Of a stretch of DNA of 19,158 nt, positions 14,239-19,158 are shown one piece after another. The translations under genes and the position numbers were made by a program. This DNA is from Verrucomicrobiota bacterium. Its GTDB lineage: Bacteria; Verrucomicrobiota; Verrucomicrobiia; Limisphaerales; JADLHS01. The first letter of the stretch is position 1. Each line of letters opens with the position of its first letter. The notes below the pieces were generated by a model. The model was not told the origin of the DNA and did not search any database. It saw nothing but the letters and a program-made list of their open reading frames with translations. Location of the stretch: NCBI GenBank assembly GCA_025360895.1, contig JANYBF010000215.1, forward strand, positions 1-19,158. The letters are read 5' to 3'.

Positions 14239-16125
14239 ATGTTGAATCGAAAAGAAAACCGCGGTGGCAATGCAGCGTCCGGTGCCAGTCGCCGCAACAA
14301 GGAACAAACGAAGTCACCGGTGGCACGCAGCCGCTTTGTCCTGCCCAACGCCAAGCGCAAAGGCCAGGTTCAGCCCGAAACCAGCGCCAAGCAGAACGGG
14401 CATCCAAAAGTCGAAGCCCCGCGCAGCCCCACCCCGAAAGCGGACGCCAAAAGTCTGGCCGCTGCCCTGGCGAACGTCTCGGCCAACCCCGTCCTTAGCA
14501 CGGTTGACCTGACGGAGACCGTCAAAACGCTGCTGCACCTGGCGCAAGAACACGGTTACGTAACCTACGACGACATCAACGATGTTCTACCCGACGGTCT
14601 GACCCCGGAAGATTTGGACGCGCTTTTCACCAAGCTCCGCAGTCTGGATGTTGAGATTGTGGACCAGGCGGAAGTCCAACGCACCAAGCAGCCGGAGCCA
14701 GAGGAACAGGAGGAGGATTCGCGGCTCGAAATTCTCGACGACCCGGTGCGGATGTACATGAACCAGATGGGCAAAGTCCCACTGCTCACCCGCGAACAGG
14801 AAGTGGAAATCTGCAAGCGGATCGAAGACGCGGAGATCGAGATGAAGGGCATCGTTTGTGGCTTGGGTTTCACGGCCAAGGAACACATTGCGATTGCCGA
14901 GAAACTGCTCTCGGAACCGCCGAAGGAACGCTTTGACCGTGTCGTGGTGGACAAAAAAGTCGCCAATCGGGAAGGTCACCTCCGCGATCTCCGCTCCTTC
15001 ATCAAGAAAGTCCGGACGCTCGACCAAAAGGTAGATGAGAAATATGCCGCCTGGCAAAAAGCCCTGCAAAAGGGGCGCAAGGAAAAGCTGCACAAGGAAT
15101 TTGGAAAGCTCAGCGCCAAAGTGCAGGAGACGTTCTCCAAGTTCGCTTACAAGCAGAAGGTGATCGAAGAAATGATTGTTGTCGCCGGCAACGTTCACGA
15201 AAAGTTTCAAACGAGCTGGCGGCATATTCAGGAACTGGAACGCCTCCGCACCTCGACCGAGCGCCGCGCCGCCATCGAAGCGGAATCCGCCCGCATCCGC
15301 ACGCTTGAACAATTTGTGCGCATGCCCCGGGAGGAATACTTCAAAGCCTTCGCCTCCCTCAAAGGCTCCGCCGACCGGGCGCATCGCGCCAAGACGCACA
15401 TGGCCGAGGCGAATCTGCGGCTCGTCGTGTCCGTCGCCAAGAAATACACCAATCGCGGTCAGTCGTTCCTCGATTTGATTCAGGAAGGCAACATTGGTTT
15501 GATGAAAGGCGTCGAGAAATTCGAGTATCGTCGCGGCTATAAGTTTTCCACCTACGCCATTTGGTGGATTCGCCAGGCGATCACCCGCTCGATCGCGGAT
15601 CAGGCCCGCACCATCCGGATTCCGGTCCACATGATCGAGATCATGAATAAACTCTGGCGTGCCCAGAAACAGCTCACCCAGGAACTTGGCCGGGAACCAA
15701 CGCCGGAAGAAGTGGCCGATGAGATGCACATGCCCGTGAGCCGCATCAACTCGTTGCTCAAAATGGCGCAACAACCTGTATCGCTTCACGCGCCCGTCGG
15801 TGATGATGGCGACGTGAGTGTTGGTGATTTCATCGAAGACAAAAGCGCCGAAAACCCTTCGGATGTGACCAGCTACAGCTTGTTGAAGGAAAAGCTCGGG
15901 GATGTGCTGACCACGCTCACGGAACGTGAACGTAAAATTCTCGAAATGCGCTTCGGCCTGACGGATGGCTATGAGCGCACCCTTGAGGAGATCGGCAAGA
16001 TGTACAATGTGACGCGCGAACGTATCCGCCAGATTGAGGCAAAAGCCCTGCGCAAACTGCGACACCCGACCCGCGTCCGGCATCTGCAAGGCTTCCTTGA
16101 TACCGAAGAAGCAGCGGCGGCCTAA
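14239..16125 (+). CDS. rpoD: RNA polymerase primary sigma factor RpoD (sigma-70)
   Basis: With ATG 14239 the protein has 628 residues. It directs core RNA polymerase to housekeeping promoters. Order of domains: a basic, low-complexity N-terminus (1-90), region 1.1 (about 92-143; HLAQEHGYVTYDDINDVLP), region 1.2 (about 168-200; DDPVRMYMNQMGKVPLLTRE), a long charged non-conserved region (about 200-385), region 2 (from 388; ANLRLVVSVAKKYTNRG, then YKFSTYAIWWIRQAI for -10 recognition and melting), region 3, and region 4 (from 560; ERERKILEMRFGL with the C-terminal -35-binding helix TRERIRQIEAKALRKLRHP). The frame is open upstream to ATG 14020, adding 73 less typical residues; 14239 is preferred because the tail then resembles other basic RpoD starts, but 14095 or 14020 cannot be excluded. 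It is monocistronic with a strong terminator. Confidence 0.93.
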   Translation: MLNRKENRGGNAASGASRRNKEQTKSPVARSRFVLPNAKRKGQVQPETSAKQNGHPKVEAPRSPTPKADAKSLAAALANVSANPVLSTVDLTETVKTLLHLAQEHGYVTYDDINDVLPDGLTPEDLDALFTKLRSLDVEIVDQAEVQRTKQPEPEEQEEDSRLEILDDPVRMYMNQMGKVPLLTREQEVEICKRIEDAEIEMKGIVCGLGFTAKEHIAIAEKLLSEPPKERFDRVVVDKKVANREGHLRDLRSFIKKVRTLDQKVDEKYAAWQKALQKGRKEKLHKEFGKLSAKVQETFSKFAYKQKVIEEMIVVAGNVHEKFQTSWRHIQELERLRTSTERRAAIEAESARIRTLEQFVRMPREEYFKAFASLKGSADRAHRAKTHMAEANLRLVVSVAKKYTNRGQSFLDLIQEGNIGLMKGVEKFEYRRGYKFSTYAIWWIRQAITRSIADQARTIRIPVHMIEIMNKLWRAQKQLTQELGREPTPEEVADEMHMPVSRINSLLKMAQQPVSLHAPVGDDGDVSVGDFIEDKSAENPSDVTSYSLLKEKLGDVLTTLTERERKILEMRFGLTDGYERTLEEIGKMYNVTRERIRQIEAKALRKLRHPTRVRHLQGFLDTEEAAAA

Positions 16126-16149
16126 GTGACGCGTTACCGGCTCTTACTC

Positions 16150-16183
16150 AACCCTAGCCGGTGTCCGGCTAGGGTTTTTTTTT
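16150..16183 (+). terminator. Intrinsic terminator of rpoD
   Basis: The arms ACCCTAGCCGG (16151-16161) and CCGGCTAGGGT (16165-16175) form a perfect 11-bp stem with a TGT loop. It is followed by an uninterrupted run of T from 16175 to 16183. It lies 25 bp after the rpoD stop. Confidence 0.93.
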
Positions 16184-16342
16184 GGCCAGTCGCAGCGATT
16201 CCGCAACGTTTGAAGACCGGGCGGCTCCCGCCAAGCGAGGTTGCATCGAAAGTTACACACCGACCGGCCCGAGGTTCGCTGAGTGCAAGCAGCGACGAGC
16301 CGTGGGGGTCGTCCATGTTATCGCAGGTGAAATCGCCCCGCG

Positions 16343-17680
16343 TCACTTACTTTCGGTTGCCAAGGATTCCACCCGGTAGAGATGCGTCTTGGTCCGCAAA
16401 TAGAAGGCGCTGCCATCGGCGGCGGGTGAAGCCATAAAGCCACCCGCCAAAGTGTTCATTGCCAGGATATCCAGAGCGCGTCCGGGTTTGAGCACGGTGG
16501 TGGTGCCGTCCTGACTGAAGAAGTAGAGCCGACCATCGGCGTAAATGGGTGAGGCGGCGTATTTGCCACCGATGCGTTCGCTCCAGACAACTTTGCCCGT
16601 GGCGGCCTCGATGCAGGTGACGAAACTCTCGTCGGCGGCCGTGTAGATCAAGCCGTCTACGAGCAGCGGCGAGGCGTATTTACCAATACGGTTGCTGAGT
16701 TTCCACACCACGTTGGTGTCGGTGACGTTGCCGTGGCCGTCCACTTTCACGGCCCACATTTCTTTTTTCATCAGGCCGGTGACGATGAAGGCGAGGCCTT
16801 GATCAAACAACGGCCGGGGTGCGCTGGACCAATCATTGTATTCCACCCGCCAAAGTTCCTGGCCCGTGCGGGGGTCGTAACCGTAGGAGGCCTTGGCGCC
16901 GACGCTCAGCAACTGGGGTTTACCCGCGACCGTCGCAATCAAGGGCGTGCCGTGGGACTTCCGATGATCACCTTCCCGGGTCATGGCATCCGTTGAGGTT
17001 TCATCGTTCCCCACGAACGAACGGTTAGTTTTCCAGACCGTCGCCCCGGTTTGTTTGTCGAGACCGGCAGTGTACTGCAAGTCCGCGCCATCGAAGGTCA
17101 GGATCAAGAGATTCTCGAACAAGACCGGTGATGCCGACGCACCGCGATAATGGCGGCAGGGCAGATCGCTGCGCTGCCAAAGAACCTTGCCAGTTTTGGG
17201 GTCCAGACATGCGGTTCCCGCGCTACCAAAGTGGACGTAAACCCGCCCCGCCTCGATTACCGGCGAAGGCGTGGCGTAACAATTCATGGAAGCGCCGTTG
17301 CCGAGCGGCTCCGGGTTGTCGGTATGGAAGATTTTTTCGTTGAAGCGAATTTTGCCGCTTTCCTTGTCCAGGCAAATGGCGAAGAAATCATTCCCCGCCT
17401 CCGTCGCCGTCGTCAGCCAGACTTGACCGTCCATCACGACCGGCGTGGACCAGCCCTTGTATGGGATTTCTGTTTTCCATTTGATATTGTTCGTCTCGCT
17501 CCAGCGCAACGGCAAACCGAGGAGTTTGGGATCACCCGGGACCGAGACATGGCCATCACCCCGCGGCCCGCGGAAGTCCGGCCAGTCCGCTCTGGCCGCC
17601 GGTCGGTCGATAATCAGAATGGCCAAAAAGAAAGCGCAAAAAAATCTACCGGGATCGGGGCGGTATGCTTCGTGTGTCAT
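16343..17680 (-). CDS. Secreted PQQ-binding-like beta-propeller repeat protein
   Basis: The protein has 445 residues. A signal peptide (FFCAFFLAILII, cleavage near ARA-D at residue 31) leads to WPDFRGPRGDG, the usual opening of exported PQQ-like outer-membrane-type proteins in Planctomycetota and Verrucomicrobiota. Then come repeated blades with the tryptophan-docking pattern: CLDKESGKIRF, CLDPKTGKVLW, GLDKQTGATVW, GYDPRTGQELW, CIEAATGKVVW. This is a beta-propeller similar to BamB and quinoprotein dehydrogenases, but I do not see the catalytic residues of a PQQ dehydrogenase, so a binding or scaffolding role is as likely as an enzyme. The chosen ATG (17678-17680) puts the signal peptide at the start; the open frame extends upstream to 17947 but that part looks noncoding. 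Confidence 0.88.
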   Translation of the reverse strand: MTHEAYRPDPGRFFCAFFLAILIIDRPAARADWPDFRGPRGDGHVSVPGDPKLLGLPLRWSETNNIKWKTEIPYKGWSTPVVMDGQVWLTTATEAGNDFFAICLDKESGKIRFNEKIFHTDNPEPLGNGASMNCYATPSPVIEAGRVYVHFGSAGTACLDPKTGKVLWQRSDLPCRHYRGASASPVLFENLLILTFDGADLQYTAGLDKQTGATVWKTNRSFVGNDETSTDAMTREGDHRKSHGTPLIATVAGKPQLLSVGAKASYGYDPRTGQELWRVEYNDWSSAPRPLFDQGLAFIVTGLMKKEMWAVKVDGHGNVTDTNVVWKLSNRIGKYASPLLVDGLIYTAADESFVTCIEAATGKVVWSERIGGKYAASPIYADGRLYFFSQDGTTTVLKPGRALDILAMNTLAGGFMASPAADGSAFYLRTKTHLYRVESLATESK

Positions 17681-17898
17681 GTTCGCAGAGTGGCAAGACG
17701 AATGCAGCGAGTCAACCGTGGGGTAACGCAGTAACGCAGTTGGTTTTTCGTGGGTGGGGCACGGCCTCCGTGAGCAACCGCACACTCCAGAACATTTTTT
17801 GGGGGGAGGGGTGAAATTACGCACGAGTAGCTCGTCAGCCGCTTCGGTCCACCGGTGCGGGTTGCCCCCTTCATTTCGGATGCATAGCCGGTTGCGTA

Positions 17899-18669
17899 TT
17901 GGGTGAAATAAAATATCGTGGTCGCGCTTTGAAACCGATCCCATCAACTGAAAGCAAACAACTCATCGCTGCTGCGCGTGAACTTTCGGCGCAAGTTGAG
18001 CAATTGAGATTTCGGACCCCGGTCACGCACACCTACAATCCGCTGACCTATGCCTGGCCGGCGCACGAGGTATACTTGCGTCGCTTCGGTGGCAGTCGGA
18101 AGCGCGTCGTTTTTCTAGGCATGAATGCGGGCCCGTTCGGCATGGCGCAAATCGGGATCCCCTTCGGAGAGATCGCCGCTGTGCGCGATTGGATGGGCAT
18201 CCACATATCAATCGCGAAGCCGGCCCGAGAACATCCCAAACGACCGATCCTGGGTTTTGATTGTCCGCGCTCCGAAGTCAGTGGCCGGCGCTTCTGGAAA
18301 CTGTGCGCGGACCGGTTTGGTACGCCAGCGAACTTCTTCGCCGAACATTTCGTGGTGAATTATTGTCCGCTGGCTTTTCTGGGAGCAAGCGGACTGAACC
18401 TGACGCCGAACAAGTTGCCCCGCGCCGAACGCGAACGGTTGTTCGAGATTTGCGACGAACATATGCTGTGGGTCCTGAAGATTCTCCAGCCGGAATGGCT
18501 GATCGGAATCGGCGGCTTCGCCAAAGAACGAGCCGAGCTGGTTTCGTCCGGCCTGAAGATTCGCGCCGGACAAATTCTGCATCCCAGCCCAGCCAGCCCC
18601 AAAGCCAATCGCCACGACTGGTCAAAAACCGCGACGCAAGAACTCATCCAACTCGGAGTCTGGACGTAA
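17899..18669 (+). CDS. SMUG1-type uracil-DNA glycosylase
   Basis: The protein has 256 residues. Motif 1 GMNAGPFGMAQ is at residues 74-84 and motif 2 HPSPASP begins at His228, together the uracil-DNA glycosylase signature of the SMUG1 family, which removes uracil and oxidised pyrimidines from DNA at the start of base-excision repair. Asn76 is the residue expected to activate water, and His228 is the other key residue. SMUG1 usually has GMNPGPFGM; here the Pro after Asn is Ala. The start is uncertain: the frame begins with TTG 17899 and no ATG lies before motif 1, so a TTG start is used. It is divergent from the PQQ-like gene (218 bp between) and stands alone. Confidence 0.87.
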   Translation: MGEIKYRGRALKPIPSTESKQLIAAARELSAQVEQLRFRTPVTHTYNPLTYAWPAHEVYLRRFGGSRKRVVFLGMNAGPFGMAQIGIPFGEIAAVRDWMGIHISIAKPAREHPKRPILGFDCPRSEVSGRRFWKLCADRFGTPANFFAEHFVVNYCPLAFLGASGLNLTPNKLPRAERERLFEICDEHMLWVLKILQPEWLIGIGGFAKERAELVSSGLKIRAGQILHPSPASPKANRHDWSKTATQELIQLGVWT

Positions 18670-18684
18670 TCTCGCCCCGTTTGA

Positions 18685-18705
18685 GGCGTCCCTGCTTCGG
18701 ACGCC
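18685..18705 (+). terminator. Hairpin shortly after the uracil-DNA glycosylase gene
   Basis: GGCGTCC and GGACGCC pair in a perfect 7-bp stem with a 7-nt loop, 16 bp after the stop. No T-tract follows, so it is a weak or Rho-assisted terminator at best, or part of the repeat region that follows. Confidence 0.35.
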
Positions 18706-18729
18706 GCCGCGCTCTACCCCCTGAGGTAG

Positions 18730-18858
18730 GGTCGTCGCGCTGCGACGACCAGCGCCGCGTACAGCGACGCAATTGGGTTCGGAGGCGGCACCAATGGCAA
18801 CTCACCCCACGTTCTTTCCGCCCCGCTCGGACGGGCGGGTTCGTCGCAGCGCGACGAG
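18730..18858. repeat. Pair of inverted hairpin repeats bracketing about 90 bp
   Basis: GGTCGTCGC and GCGACGACC (18730-18750) form a 9-bp stem with a GCT loop. At 18841-18857 the 17-bp core TCGTCGCAGCGCGACGA is the exact reverse complement of 18732-18748 and itself forms a hairpin. The interval between them (about 90 bp) codes for nothing I trust. The unit looks like a small dispersed palindromic repeat or a MITE-like remnant. It fills most of the 291 bp between the glycosylase gene and the fumarase gene. Confidence 0.5.
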
Positions 18859-18960
18859 CGCCACCATTGGGCATCAGTGTCAGGATGCACCCCACCAACC
18901 GTTGTTCCTGGCGGCTTCAGTTCGCTGGACTTTTGGGCCGGCTTGGATTGAAATGTGGCC

Positions 18961-19158
18961 ATGACAAAGTTGAGTTTCCCCTTCACGGAAGGAAAAATTC
19001 GCGCGCTCAAAGTCGGTGACGAGGTTTTGATCTCGGGCATCATATTCACCGGACGGGATGCGGTGCACAAGTATCTGCACGAGGGCGGGGTGCTGCCGCC
19101 GGAAGTGAAATTGCGCGATGGCATATTTTATCATTGCGGCCCGTTGATGATGAAGCAG
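18961..19158 (+). CDS. Class I fumarate hydratase, beta (C-terminal) domain, 3' partial
   Basis: Sixty-six codons are present before the window ends. The sequence LKVGDEVLISGIIFTGRDAVHKYL followed by LPPEVKLRDGIFYHCGPLMMK matches the opening of the Fumerase_C domain of class I Fe-S fumarases and the related tartrate dehydratase beta subunit. The beta subunit forms part of the active site with the alpha subunit, which holds the 4Fe-4S cluster; the reaction is reversible hydration of fumarate to malate in the TCA cycle. ATG 18961 directly precedes the domain, so this is a separate beta-subunit gene or one in which beta comes first. The alpha part is not upstream, where the glycosylase gene lies. 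Tartrate dehydratase beta is the alternative. Confidence 0.8.
   Translation, partial: MTKLSFPFTEGKIRALKVGDEVLISGIIFTGRDAVHKYLHEGGVLPPEVKLRDGIFYHCGPLMMKQ

Noticed and set aside
14587..16089. 500-codon minus-strand frame
   Set aside because: It is antisense to rpoD; Leu/Phe/His-rich composition is typical of a reverse-strand shadow.
18261..19019. 252-codon plus-strand frame
   Set aside because: It overlaps the SMUG1-type and fumarase genes in another frame and is Arg-rich, as shadow frames in GC-rich DNA are.

Overview
The window looks like chromosomal DNA from an environmental Verrucomicrobiota bacterium, perhaps of the Pedosphaera/Limisphaerales type. The family-level clues are a Tat-exported Gfo/Idh/MocA oxidoreductase, a DUF1080 (3-keto-disaccharide hydrolase) lipoprotein, a secreted PQQ-type beta-propeller, GC-rich coding sequence, few Shine-Dalgarno sites, and palindromic intergenic repeats. 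This placement is inferred from gene content; no rRNA or other decisive phylogenetic marker was compared.

Positions 1 to about 5211 appear to be the right end of an integrated mobile element. In order they hold the end of an excisionase-like HTH protein, a PAPS-reductase-family PP-loop enzyme, a 74-residue protein, a large CHC2 zinc-finger/DUF3987 primase-helicase coupled to it by an ATGA overlap, a noncoding region with 9-bp tandem repeats in both orientations, a small lipoprotein, a probable 59-residue protein on the minus strand, an array of short GACACA direct repeats, and the 3' half of a tRNA gene without its 5' half. The last two fit the arm-type sites and displaced attachment core of a tRNA-targeting tyrosine recombinase. 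The integrase and the intact tRNA would then lie to the left of the window.

From about 5212 onward the sequence reads as host chromosome. A conserved-looking unknown protein on the minus strand is followed by a carbohydrate-related region: an exported oxidoreductase and, convergent with it across a perfect 14-bp inverted repeat, a DUF1080 lipoprotein. Divergent from that is a tight run of a sugar-binding protein, an ABC permease and an SGNH/GDSL hydrolase. That transporter run has no ATPase gene, and the hydrolase is broken by a stop codon and a frameshift.

The right third holds a B12-type radical SAM protein, a gene-poor stretch with a strong hairpin and a 16-bp palindrome, the primary sigma factor RpoD with a clear intrinsic terminator, a secreted PQQ-repeat protein (minus), a SMUG1-type uracil-DNA glycosylase, a small hairpin-rich repeat region, and the first 66 codons of a class I fumarate hydratase beta domain cut by the window edge.
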